Shown here piece after piece: positions 25,469 through 33,265 of a stretch of 64,000 nt of DNA; position 1 is the stretch's first letter, and each line of letters begins with the position of its first letter. The stretch comes from Streptomyces sp. B93 (GTDB lineage Bacteria; Actinomycetota; Actinomycetes; Streptomycetales; Streptomycetaceae): assembly GCF_018070565.1 (NCBI RefSeq), contig NZ_JAGPXL010000017.1, forward strand, positions 83,096 through 147,095, written 5' to 3'. The position numbers and the translations under genes are program-made. The notes under the pieces were generated by a model. The model saw nothing but the letters and a program-made list of their open reading frames with translations. It did no database searches and had not been told where the DNA came from.

Positions 25469-25487
25469 GGTTCGGTAGCCTGGGCGC

Positions 25488-26099
25488 ATGGGCCAGAGCA
25501 CTAAGGGAAACAGCACGTCGGAAGCGCGATCGCGGCTGCTCGGCACGGCGACGAGGATCTTCTACGCGGAGGGCATCCACTCCGTCGGCGTCGACCGGAT
25601 CATCGCCGAGGCGCAGGTCACCCGCGCCACCCTGTACCGCCACTTCACGGGCAAGGAAGAGCTGGTCCTCGCCTACCTCGGCCTCGCCGACCGGGAGATC
25701 CGCGCGCAGGTCGAGGCGGCCGAGGAGAGCGAGCGGTCGGCGGCCGACAAGGTCCGGGCCGTCAGCCGGTCCATCACCGCGGGCATCCGCTCCCCGGGAT
25801 TCCGCGGCTGCGCCTTCCTCAACGCGGCGGCCGAATACCCCGACCCGGCCCACCCGATCCACCAGGCCGTCCTGGCCCACCGGCAGTGGTTCCAGGAGAC
25901 CGTCACACGGTTGCTGGCCCGGGTCGGCGACGCACCGGCCGACGCCGACGGCCGCCACTACGTCATGCTCCGCGACGGTGCCATGGCCGCGGGCTGCCTC
26001 TCCGACCCCGAACTGGTCTCCGAGACCTTCCTGCGCGGCGTCGAGGGCATCCTGCGAGCGCGCACCGCCTCAGCGCCCGCGCCTGACGCCCGGGTGTGA
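25488..26099 (+). CDS. TetR-family repressor
   Basis: A 203-residue regulator. The N-terminal helix-turn-helix runs over about residues 10-60 (SEARSRLLGTATRIFYAEG; VTRATLYRHFTGKEELVLA). The C-terminal ligand domain contains FRGCAFLNAAAEYPDPAHP, a pattern frequent in TetR proteins linked to quinone or thiol stress, though the ligand is unknown. No ribosome-binding site precedes the ATG. It is divergent from the six-helix membrane protein and shares a duplicated operator with it. It ends 4 bp from the convergent ApbE gene. Confidence 0.9.
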   Translation: MGQSTKGNSTSEARSRLLGTATRIFYAEGIHSVGVDRIIAEAQVTRATLYRHFTGKEELVLAYLGLADREIRAQVEAAEESERSAADKVRAVSRSITAGIRSPGFRGCAFLNAAAEYPDPAHPIHQAVLAHRQWFQETVTRLLARVGDAPADADGRHYVMLRDGAMAAGCLSDPELVSETFLRGVEGILRARTASAPAPDARV

Positions 26100-26103
26100 A
26101 CGG

Positions 26104-26904
26104 TCACCCGAGCCAGGCGGCCAGCCCCCGGGTGCAGCGCACCTCGTCGCCCGCGGTGATCAGCAGCGCCTCCACCCCGTCCAGCGACTCCAGCCAGGCG
26201 AGCCCCGCCCGCGAACCCATCGCGAAGGCCGCCGTGGCCCAGCAGTCCGCCCAGGTGAGCCGGGGCGCGACCACGGTCACGGCCACCAGGTCGGTCACCG
26301 CGGAGCGGCCCGTGCGCGGATCGACGACATGGGCGCCCCGCTCGGCGGACCCGGAGGTGGCGACGGCCAGTTCGCCGGCCCCGGCGGCGGAGACCACCGC
26401 CGCGAGACCGCCCGGCCGCAGCGGGTCCGCCACCCCGACCCGCCAGGGCCGCCGCACGCCGGGCGTGCCGAGCAGCTGGACGTCGCCGCCGCCGTTGAGG
26501 TTGACCCCGCTCGCCCCGCCCGCCGCCAGCTGCCGCGCCGCCCGTTCGACCGCCCAGCCCTTGACGATCCCGGTGGGGTCGAGCCGCCCCTCGAAGGACA
26601 TGCTGAACCAGCCGTCGCTCACCCGTTCCGCCTCGGCGCCCAGCTCCAGCACCTCGCGGACCTCGGGAGCGCACTCCTCGACGGTCAGTTCACCGCGCGC
26701 CAGCCGGGACACCTGACTGTCCTCGCGGTAGGTGCTGAAGACGGCGTCGGCCTCGTGCAGCCCGGCGACCGCCGCGCTGAGGGCCGGGCGCAGGGCGCCG
26801 GGGTCCCCGCCGCGGACGTCGAAGGAGAAGACGGTCCCCATCGCCTCCTCCACGTGACGCACCGCGGCGGGAGCTGGTGCGGGCTCGGCCACCGGCTCAG
26901 CCAC
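26104..26904 (-). CDS. ApbE-family FAD:protein FMN transferase
   Basis: A 266-residue ApbE protein, which attaches FMN covalently to a threonine of partner flavoproteins. Family signatures are EEAMGTVFSFDV, DAVFSTYREDSQVSRL, DPTGIVKGWAVERA, GVNLNGGGDVQLLG and DPRTGRSA. No lipoprotein signal or clear secretion signal is visible, which is unusual since many ApbE proteins act outside the membrane. The GTG start overlaps the end of the FMN-binding gene by 8 bp. The upstream protein carries the DxxSGAT acceptor motif, so it is the probable substrate. Confidence 0.92.
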   Translation of the reverse strand: MAEPVAEPAPAPAAVRHVEEAMGTVFSFDVRGGDPGALRPALSAAVAGLHEADAVFSTYREDSQVSRLARGELTVEECAPEVREVLELGAEAERVSDGWFSMSFEGRLDPTGIVKGWAVERAARQLAAGGASGVNLNGGGDVQLLGTPGVRRPWRVGVADPLRPGGLAAVVSAAGAGELAVATSGSAERGAHVVDPRTGRSAVTDLVAVTVVAPRLTWADCWATAAFAMGSRAGLAWLESLDGVEALLITAGDEVRCTRGLAAWLG

Positions 26905-27352
26905 CGGCCTGGTCCACTGCCGATTGCAGGGATTCCTTGTATCCGCCGCTGGTGTAGGTGGCTCCTGACACGGCGTCGATGTCGGCGGTTCCGGCGGTGA
27001 CGGCGGCCTGGTTGAGTTTGGGTACGGCGTCGGCGGTGACCTCGGTGCTCTTGCCGCCGCTGGGTGCCTGGACGGCTTCGGCCTGGATGATGCGTCCGCC
27101 CTCGACGGTGATGCGGACCTGCACGGGCCCGTACTGGGTCTTGGCCACGCTCCCGTCGATCGTGCGAGGACCCGTGGCCCCCGTGCCGCCCTGCGGTGAC
27201 TGGGCGGCCGAGGTCTGCTGGGGCGCCGCGTCGTTCGCCGCGGACGCGGAGCCCGGATCGCCGCCCGGTTTCAGCGTCAGCAGCAGCACGATCCCGGACA
27301 CGGTGGCGGCGGTGGTGAGCACGACACGCCGGATCGGGTGGCTCTTCCTCAT
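26897..27352 (-). CDS. Membrane-anchored FMN-binding-domain protein (flavinylated redox carrier)
   Basis: A 151-residue protein with an N-terminal membrane anchor (RRVVLTTAATVSGIVLLLTL), a Gln/Ala/Ser-rich linker, and a C-terminal FMN_bind domain. The acceptor motif DAVSGAT at residues 126-132 fits the DxxSGAT site that ApbE modifies with FMN at the threonine. It is therefore a small extracytoplasmic electron carrier. It lies between a ferric-reductase-like membrane protein and ApbE, in one transcription unit. The start at 27352 is chosen because the upstream extension reads through the linker to the previous gene. Confidence 0.9.
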   Translation of the reverse strand: MRKSHPIRRVVLTTAATVSGIVLLLTLKPGGDPGSASAANDAAPQQTSAAQSPQGGTGATGPRTIDGSVAKTQYGPVQVRITVEGGRIIQAEAVQAPSGGKSTEVTADAVPKLNQAAVTAGTADIDAVSGATYTSGGYKESLQSAVDQAGG

Positions 27353-27413
27353 CGTTGCTTGGCTCCTGGGTGCGCGAAGGGTGCGGGGGACGTCGTCGAG
27401 GGGTGCCCGTCGC

Positions 27414-28796
27414 TCACATCTCGAACGACTCGTGATGGATACGGCGGGCCGGGACACCGGCGCCGCGCAGGGCCTCGTACACCGACTGCGCGAAGCCGGG
27501 CGGCCCGCACAGGAAGACGTCGTGGCGTTCGACGTCGGGGATCTTCCGGCGCAGGGACTCCGCGGAGATGTCCGGGCGTTCCCCGTCCGGGCTGTTGACC
27601 GCGTACATCAGCCGGGCGCCCCGCTCGTCCGCGATCGCGGCCAGCTCGTCCCACAGGGCGAGGTCGTGGGTGCTGTTGGCGCGGTAGAGGAGGGTGATGT
27701 CACCGGAGGCGCCGGGCAGGGTCTCGAACAGGGCCCGCATCGGGGTGATGCCGACGCCGCCCGCGACCAGCAGCACCTTGCCGCGGCTGCGCCGGGCGGC
27801 GGTGAGCGCGCCGTAGGGGCCCTCGGCCCAGACCCGGGTGCCGGGCTCCAGGTCGCGCAGCCGGGTGCTGTGGTCGCCGATCGCCTTGACGGTGATCCGC
27901 AGCATGCCGGGGCGGGGCGCCGCCGACAGCGAGTACGGGTGGGAGCTGAACCGCATGCCCGGCGCGAGGAACCGCCATCGGAAGAACTGGCCCGCCTCCG
28001 CGCCCATCCGGTGCAGCTTCCGCCCGCTGATGAGCACCGACACGATCCCCGGCGTCTCCTCGATCACCGCCTCGACCCGCATCCGGTGGCGCAGGTTGAG
28101 CCGGAGCGGGGTGATGATCCGGTACCAGAGGACCAGCGCGGTGACCGTGCCGTACAGCCCGTACCAGAAGGTCTTCGCGAGGGGTTCGACGGCGAACTCG
28201 TTGCCGACGGCGATCTGGTGCCAGAACGTCAGGAACACCGCCGCGTACATGAGCACATGGATGTGGTACCAGGCGTCGTACGGCATCCTGCGGCGGATGC
28301 CGCCGATCGAGACCAGGCCGATGAACAGCAGCAGTGCGGTGCCGATCGCGGCCTTCCCCATGTCCGGGAACTGGGTCACCAGGTCGATGAACTGCTGCAC
28401 CAGATAGCCGAGGTCCTTGCCCGCCTGGAGGGCGTAGGCCCAGGTGATGAGGAAGACGTGCGCGATGACCAGGCAGAGCGTGTAGCGGCCGGTCATCGCG
28501 TGCCAGCGGGCCACCCGGTCGGAGCCCACCCGCCGTTCCAGCGCGGGCACCCGGGCCATCTGGAGCACGACCAGCGCCATCAGGTACCCGGCGAGCAGTC
28601 CCGTGATCCGGCCGGCGCCCAGCACCTGCGCCGTCCGGTCGGCAACGGACGGGGTGTTGTGCCACCACAGCCACAACACCCCGCCCGCGCCGGTCCACAG
28701 GGCCAGCAGCAGCGGTACGGCGGGATTGCGGCGCGGGCGGATGCGGCGCATCGTCTGGCGCCGTGCGGCGCGGCCGCTGGCGAGCGTGGTGGTCAC
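27414..28796 (-). CDS. Ferric-reductase-like transmembrane oxidoreductase with FAD/NAD domain
   Basis: A 460-residue flavocytochrome-like protein. The N-terminal half has six membrane helices with histidines that could bind heme (RWHAMTGRYTLCLVIAHVF; WYHIHVLMYAAVFLTFWHQ). The C-terminal half is a ferredoxin-reductase-type FAD/NAD(P) module: SHPYSLSAAPRPG (FAD), LLVAGGVGITPMRALFE (NAD) and FLCGPPGFAQSVYEAL. It would pass electrons from cytosolic NAD(P)H across the membrane. The FMN-binding protein and ApbE that follow suggest a flavin-based relay outside the membrane. It starts at GTG with GGAGGAACC upstream. Confidence 0.92.
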   Translation of the reverse strand: MTTTLASGRAARRQTMRRIRPRRNPAVPLLLALWTGAGGVLWLWWHNTPSVADRTAQVLGAGRITGLLAGYLMALVVLQMARVPALERRVGSDRVARWHAMTGRYTLCLVIAHVFLITWAYALQAGKDLGYLVQQFIDLVTQFPDMGKAAIGTALLLFIGLVSIGGIRRRMPYDAWYHIHVLMYAAVFLTFWHQIAVGNEFAVEPLAKTFWYGLYGTVTALVLWYRIITPLRLNLRHRMRVEAVIEETPGIVSVLISGRKLHRMGAEAGQFFRWRFLAPGMRFSSHPYSLSAAPRPGMLRITVKAIGDHSTRLRDLEPGTRVWAEGPYGALTAARRSRGKVLLVAGGVGITPMRALFETLPGASGDITLLYRANSTHDLALWDELAAIADERGARLMYAVNSPDGERPDISAESLRRKIPDVERHDVFLCGPPGFAQSVYEALRGAGVPARRIHHESFEM

Positions 28797-28886
28797 GGTT
28801 CCTCCGGGGCGGGGGACGGGGGGAGTGTCGTGGTCCCTCGGCCCAGAGATACGTGCGGGACGGCCCCGGTGTTCAGCGGCGCCGGT

Positions 28887-29585
28887 TCAGTAGCGGGTGA
28901 TCGCGGTGGCGCCGTCGGCGGTGCCCACCGCGATGTGCGGCCGCCGCGCGGGCGTCACCCACGTGAGGACGCGGCGCATCGCCTCCGCGGGCACCGACAC
29001 ACAGCCGGCCGTCGCGCCGCGCCCGTCGACGTGCAGGAAGATCCCGGCGCCGCGCCCGCGCACCGGCTGGCGGTAGTTGAAGCCGATGACGAGGGCGTGC
29101 GCGTACTGGGTGCCGTAGGAGATGAGGTGCTCGGCCTCGGTGGCGCGGCAGTCCGCGGCGCGCGGCTCGGACCAGCGGTTGTAGGCGCGCGAGTCGTTGT
29201 CCTGGCACCACCAGGAGTTCTGCCGCACCGGCCGGTAGGGGTACGTGGTCCCCGGGGGCGCCTCCTTGATGCCGAAGGCGTACGGCAGGTCGTACAGGCC
29301 GGTGGGGGTGGTGTCGGTGCCCTGGCGCCGGGTGCCGCCCTCGGTGAGGCCGCCCGCGCCGAAGCGGGCCGGTGCGGAACCGGCCCGAGTCCAGCGTCCG
29401 TCGCGCAGGTCCCACCAGGTGAGCGTGCCCGTGGTGGCGCCCGTCGTCGGGGCCACGGCGGTGATCAGCTGGCTGCCGCCGCCGGTGTCGGCCATCCGGC
29501 CGGGCAGCGCGCCCCGGTCGGCGGGGGCGGCACCGAGGAGGGCGGCGCAGGTCAGCAGGGACGCGAGGGCGGCGGCGGTGCGCAT
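28887..29585 (-). CDS. Secreted L,D-transpeptidase-like (YkuD) protein
   Basis: A 232-residue exported protein with a signal peptide (AALASLLTCAALLGAAPAD). The C-terminal YkuD-type domain has the catalytic pattern H-x-D-G-x5-GCVSV: FLHVDGRGATAGCVSVP with Cys195. The central part, TGLYDLPYAFGIKE and GTQYAHALVIGFNY, matches actinobacterial L,D-transpeptidase family proteins. Such enzymes cross-link or modify peptidoglycan or act as related hydrolases. It lies 90 bp upstream of the ferric-reductase gene on the same strand; whether it shares a transcript is unclear. Confidence 0.88.
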   Translation of the reverse strand: MRTAAALASLLTCAALLGAAPADRGALPGRMADTGGGSQLITAVAPTTGATTGTLTWWDLRDGRWTRAGSAPARFGAGGLTEGGTRRQGTDTTPTGLYDLPYAFGIKEAPPGTTYPYRPVRQNSWWCQDNDSRAYNRWSEPRAADCRATEAEHLISYGTQYAHALVIGFNYRQPVRGRGAGIFLHVDGRGATAGCVSVPAEAMRRVLTWVTPARRPHIAVGTADGATAITRY

Positions 29586-29651
29586 GGCTCCGACGCTAAC
29601 GGCCGGTGGCGGCCCCGCCAGCCCGGCTGCTCCGGACGGGCGGTGCGGGTG

Positions 29652-30242
29652 CTAGGACAGGTCGAGCGGCGGGAGCGGCAGGGGCACCCCGGGCAGGCCG
29701 TCCATGCTGGTGGCGATGTGTTCCTTCTTGGCGAAGTAGGCGCTCAGGGAAGTGTCGTCCTCGCGCGCGAAACGCTTGGCGTGCAGTTCGCGGTCGCTCT
29801 CGTACGCCATGTAGGGCACCGCGTAGCCGCAGCTGTCGCGGATGTGCTCGGCGGTGACGACGATGATCGCGCGCAGGCCGTGCGCGGCCGGGTCGATGTC
29901 GGGGAAGCGGGCGAGGAGGTCCGCGAAGCGCGGGTCGTCGCGGAAGACCGGCTCGCCGCGGCCGTGCACCCGGACGATGTTCGGGGGGCCCTGGAAGGCG
30001 CACCACATCAGCGTGATCCGCCCGTTCTCGCGCAGATGGGCCACGGTCTCGGAGTGGGAACCCGCGAAGTCCAGGTAGGCGACGGTGCGTTCGTCGAGCA
30101 CGGCGAAGGAGCCCTTGAGGCCCTTGGGGGAGAGGTTGACGGTGCCGTCGGCGGTGAGCGGGGCGGTCGCGGTGAAGAAGAGGGGCTGCGCCTCGATGAA
30201 GTCGCGGAGTCTGCCGTCTATGCGCTCGTATGTCTTTCCCAT
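29652..30242 (-). CDS. Pyridoxamine-5'-phosphate-oxidase-fold protein
   Basis: A 196-residue PNPOx-type flavin-binding split-barrel protein. Typical features are FFTATAPLTADGTVNLSPKG near the N-terminus, VAYLDFAGSHSETVAHLREN and GRITLMWCAFQGPPNIVRVH, which form the FMN or F420 site in this family. The exact cofactor and substrate are unknown. No good ribosome-binding site precedes the ATG; a TAGACA-N17-AATAAT promoter ends seven bases before it, so the mRNA is probably leaderless. Divergent from argG. Confidence 0.88.
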   Translation of the reverse strand: MGKTYERIDGRLRDFIEAQPLFFTATAPLTADGTVNLSPKGLKGSFAVLDERTVAYLDFAGSHSETVAHLRENGRITLMWCAFQGPPNIVRVHGRGEPVFRDDPRFADLLARFPDIDPAAHGLRAIIVVTAEHIRDSCGYAVPYMAYESDRELHAKRFAREDDTSLSAYFAKKEHIATSMDGLPGVPLPLPPLDLS

Positions 30243-30249
30243 GGTGAGG

Positions 30250-30276
30250 ATTATTCGACATTTTCCTTTGTTTGTC
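30250..30276 (-). promoter_or_regulatory. Promoter of the PNPOx gene in an AT-rich spot
   Basis: Reading the minus strand, TAGACA (complement 30273-30278) is followed 17 bp later by AATAAT (complement 30250-30255). The ATG lies seven bases further on. The 50 bp around it is far richer in A and T than the surrounding sequence. Confidence 0.5.
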
Positions 30277-30317
30277 TAAAGAAATATCCGGCGGGGATGG
30301 GCGTGAGGGGAGGGAGA

Positions 30318-30366
30318 TTGACGAACCATGCGGACTCCTGCATACTCATGCATGTCAGCGAATGCA
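30318..30366 (+). promoter_or_regulatory. argG promoter with ARG box
   Basis: TTGACG (30318-30323) and CATACT (30341-30346) are spaced by exactly 17 bp. The perfect palindrome TGCAT-ACTC-ATGCA (30339-30352) covers the -10 and start region and matches the argC box; a second imperfect copy, TGTCA-GCGA-ATGCA, follows directly (30353-30366). ArgR repression is expected. The ribosome-binding site GAGGAG lies at 30371-30376. Confidence 0.75.
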
Positions 30367-30382
30367 GTGTGAGGAGAAACCC

Positions 30383-31576
30383 GTGACCGAGCGCGTCGTA
30401 CTCGCCTACTCAGGCGGTCTGGACACCTCCGTCGCCATCGGCTGGATCGCCGAGGAGACCGGCGCCGAGGTCATCGCCGTTGCCGTGGACGTCGGCCAGG
30501 GCGGCGAGGACCTGGACGTCATCCGCAAGCGCGCGCTCGCCTGCGGGGCCGTCGAGGCCGAGGTCGCCGACGCCAAGGACGAGTTCGCCGAGGAGTACTG
30601 CCTCCCCGCGATCAAGGCCAACGCCCTCTACATGGACCGCTACCCGCTGGTCTCCGCCCTCTCCCGGCCGACGATCGTCAAGCACCTCGTCGCCGCCGCC
30701 CAGAAGCACGGCGCCGGCACCGTCGCCCACGGCTGCACCGGCAAGGGCAACGACCAGGTCCGCTTCGAGGCGGGCATCGTCGCCCTCGCCCCCGACCTGA
30801 AGTGCATCGCCCCGGTCCGCGACTACGCCATGACCCGCGACAAGGCCATCGCCTTCTGCGAGGAGAAGGGCCTGCCGATCGCGACCACCAAGAAGTCTCC
30901 GTACTCGATCGACCAGAACGTCTTCGGCCGCGCCATCGAGACCGGCTTCCTGGAGGACATCTGGAACGCCCCGATCGAGGACATCTACGAGTACACCCAG
31001 AACCCGGCCGTCACCCGGGAGCCCGACGAGGTGGTCATCACCTTCAAGCAGGGCGTCCCGGTCGCCATCGACGGCAAGCCCGTCACCGTCCTCCAGGCCA
31101 TCCAGCAGCTCAACGAGCGCGCGGGCGCCCAGGGCGTCGGCCGGATCGACATGGTCGAGGACCGCCTCGTCGGCATCAAGTCCCGCGAGGTCTACGAGGC
31201 CCCCGGCGCGATCGCCCTGATCACCGCCCACCAGGAGCTGGAGAACGTCACCGTCGAGCGCGAACTCGCCCGCTACAAGCGCGGCGTGGAGCAGCGCTGG
31301 AGCGAGCTGGTCTACGACGGCCAGTGGTTCTCCCCGCTCAAGCGCGCCCTGGACGGCTTCGTCGACGAGGCCAGCCAGCACGTCAACGGCGACATCCGGA
31401 TGACCCTGCACGGCGGTCGCGCCGTCGTCACCGGCCGCCGCTCGGAGTCGTCGCTCTACGACTTCAACCTCGCCACCTACGACACCGGCGACACCTTCGA
31501 CCAGGCCGCCGCCAAGGGCTTCATCGACATCTACAGCCTGTCGTCGAAGATCGCCGCGAAGCGGGACCTGGTCTGA
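30383..31576 (+). CDS. argG: Argininosuccinate synthase
   Basis: A 397-residue enzyme that joins citrulline and aspartate using ATP. The PP-loop VVLAYSGGLDTSVAIGW is near the N-terminus, with downstream family marks AHGCTGKGNDQVRFE and KKSPYSIDQNVFGRAIE. The GTG at 30383 has GAGGAG seven bases upstream; a longer frame to 30272 crosses the promoter and operator and is rejected. Its own ARG box and promoter show that it is transcribed apart from argCJBDR. argH follows after 134 bp containing a repeat, so the two may be transcribed separately. Confidence 0.97.
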   Translation: MTERVVLAYSGGLDTSVAIGWIAEETGAEVIAVAVDVGQGGEDLDVIRKRALACGAVEAEVADAKDEFAEEYCLPAIKANALYMDRYPLVSALSRPTIVKHLVAAAQKHGAGTVAHGCTGKGNDQVRFEAGIVALAPDLKCIAPVRDYAMTRDKAIAFCEEKGLPIATTKKSPYSIDQNVFGRAIETGFLEDIWNAPIEDIYEYTQNPAVTREPDEVVITFKQGVPVAIDGKPVTVLQAIQQLNERAGAQGVGRIDMVEDRLVGIKSREVYEAPGAIALITAHQELENVTVERELARYKRGVEQRWSELVYDGQWFSPLKRALDGFVDEASQHVNGDIRMTLHGGRAVVTGRRSESSLYDFNLATYDTGDTFDQAAAKGFIDIYSLSSKIAAKRDLV

Positions 31577-31614
31577 CGGGCCGGTCGCTCTGGCCGGGGA
31601 ACCGCGGGTCCGCA

Positions 31615-31680
31615 GTGGCTGGTCGCGCCCACGCGGCGGAGCCGCATGTCGATACCGCCCCGCGCCCCTTTCGGGGCGCC
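31615..31680 (+). repeat. Variant of the dispersed intergenic repeat, with replaced centre
   Basis: It begins with the same GTGGCTGGTCGCGC and ends with the same CCCCGCGCCCC, but the AGTT centre is replaced by about 30 bp containing GCGGCGGAGCCGC and ATGTCGATACCG. It ends in the hairpin GGCGCC-type palindrome CGCCCCTTTCGGGGCG. It lies between argG and argH. Confidence 0.75.
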
Positions 31681-31710
31681 TTCCATCACCACTCTCGAGG
31701 AGTACAGGCA

Positions 31711-33144
31711 GTGAGCAGCAACAGCGGTGACGTACGGCTCTGGGGCGGCCGTTTCGCCGACGGTCCCGCCGAGGCCCTGGCCAAGCTGTCCGCGTCCGTC
31801 CACTTCGACTGGCGGCTCGCTCCCTACGACATCGCCGGATCGCGTGCCCACGCGCGCGTGCTGCACACGGCGGGGCTGCTCACCGAGGACGAGCTGACCC
31901 GGATGATCGCCGGGCTCGACCAGCTCGAGGCGGACGTGGAGTCCGGGGAGTTCGTGGGCACCATCGCCGACGAGGACGTGCACACCGCCCTGGAGCGCGG
32001 CCTGCTGGAGCGGCTCGGCCCGGACCTCGGCGGCAAGCTGCGCGCGGGCCGCTCCCGCAACGACCAGGTCGCGACCCTCTTCCGGATGTACCTGCGGGAC
32101 CACGCCCGCGTCATCGGCGGTCTGATCGCCGACCTCCAGGACGCCCTGGTCGGCCTCGCGGAGGCCCACCCGGACGTGGCCATGCCCGGCCGCACCCACC
32201 TCCAGCACGCCCAGCCGGTGCTCTTCGCCCACCACGTCCTCGCCCATGTGCAGTCCCTGTCCCGGGACGCCGAGCGGCTGCGCCAGTGGGACGAGCGCAC
32301 GGCCGTGTCGCCCTACGGCTCGGGCGCGCTCGCGGGCTCCTCCCTCGGCCTGGACCCGGAGGCGGTGGCGAAGGACCTCGGCTTCGAGCACGGCTCCGCC
32401 GCCAACTCCATCGACGGCACGGCCTCCCGCGACTTCGTCGCCGAGTTCGCCTTCATCACCGCGATGATCGGAGTGAACGTCTCCCGGATCGCCGAGGAGG
32501 TCATCATCTGGAACACGAAGGAGTTCTCCTTCGTGACCCTGCACGACGCCTTCTCCACCGGCTCCTCGATCATGCCGCAGAAGAAGAACCCGGACATCGC
32601 GGAGCTGGCGCGCGGCAAGTCCGGCCGCCTGATCGGCAACCTGACCGGCCTGATGGCCACGCTCAAGGCGCTGCCGCTCGCCTACAACCGCGACCTCCAG
32701 GAGGACAAGGAGCCGGTCTTCGACTCCATCGACCAGCTGGAGGTCCTGCTGCCCGCCTTCACCGGCATGATGGCCACCCTCACCGTCCACCGCGAGCGCA
32801 TGGAGGAGCTGGCCCCGGCCGGGTTCTCCCTCGCCACCGACATCGCCGAGTGGCTGGTCAGGCAGGGCGTGCCGTTCCGCGTCGCGCACGAGGTCGCGGG
32901 CGAGTGCGTCAAGGTCGCCGAGTCCGAGGACAAGGAGCTGGCCGACCTCACCGACGAGCAGTTCGCGAAGATCTCCGCCCACCTCACTCCCGAGGTGCGT
33001 ACGGTCCTCAACGTGCCGGGGGCCCTGGCGTCCCGCGACGGCAGGGGCGGTACGGCACCCAGCGCGGTCGCCGTGCAACTGGCGGAGGTGAAGTCGGACG
33101 TGGCGGCCCAGCGCGAGTGGGCGACCGCGAAGAAGCGCCCCTGA
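31711..33144 (+). CDS. argH: Argininosuccinate lyase
   Basis: A 477-residue member of the fumarase/aspartase superfamily that splits argininosuccinate into arginine and fumarate. The signature loop with the catalytic serine is GSSIMPQKKNPDIAEL. Other marks are LWGGRFADGPAEALAKLSAS at the N-terminus, RSRNDQVATLFRMYLRD and GRTHLQHAQPVLF. The GTG at 31711 has CGAGGAG upstream. It lies 134 bp after argG, separated by the variant repeat. Confidence 0.97.
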   Translation: MSSNSGDVRLWGGRFADGPAEALAKLSASVHFDWRLAPYDIAGSRAHARVLHTAGLLTEDELTRMIAGLDQLEADVESGEFVGTIADEDVHTALERGLLERLGPDLGGKLRAGRSRNDQVATLFRMYLRDHARVIGGLIADLQDALVGLAEAHPDVAMPGRTHLQHAQPVLFAHHVLAHVQSLSRDAERLRQWDERTAVSPYGSGALAGSSLGLDPEAVAKDLGFEHGSAANSIDGTASRDFVAEFAFITAMIGVNVSRIAEEVIIWNTKEFSFVTLHDAFSTGSSIMPQKKNPDIAELARGKSGRLIGNLTGLMATLKALPLAYNRDLQEDKEPVFDSIDQLEVLLPAFTGMMATLTVHRERMEELAPAGFSLATDIAEWLVRQGVPFRVAHEVAGECVKVAESEDKELADLTDEQFAKISAHLTPEVRTVLNVPGALASRDGRGGTAPSAVAVQLAEVKSDVAAQREWATAKKRP

Positions 33145-33265
33145 GGGCAGCGCCCCCACGCTTCCGCACCCGCCACCCCACCGCACGAACCACCCCCTGA
33201 AGCGAACGTCATCGCGGGTTACTTTGGTCCCAGGCCGCAACCGAGCCGACCGAACGGAGCCCGCG

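Noticed and set aside
26958..30386. Plus-strand open frame of 1142 codons across the flavin module
   Set aside because: It runs opposite five recognisable genes and reads as low-complexity Arg/Gly/Val sequence.
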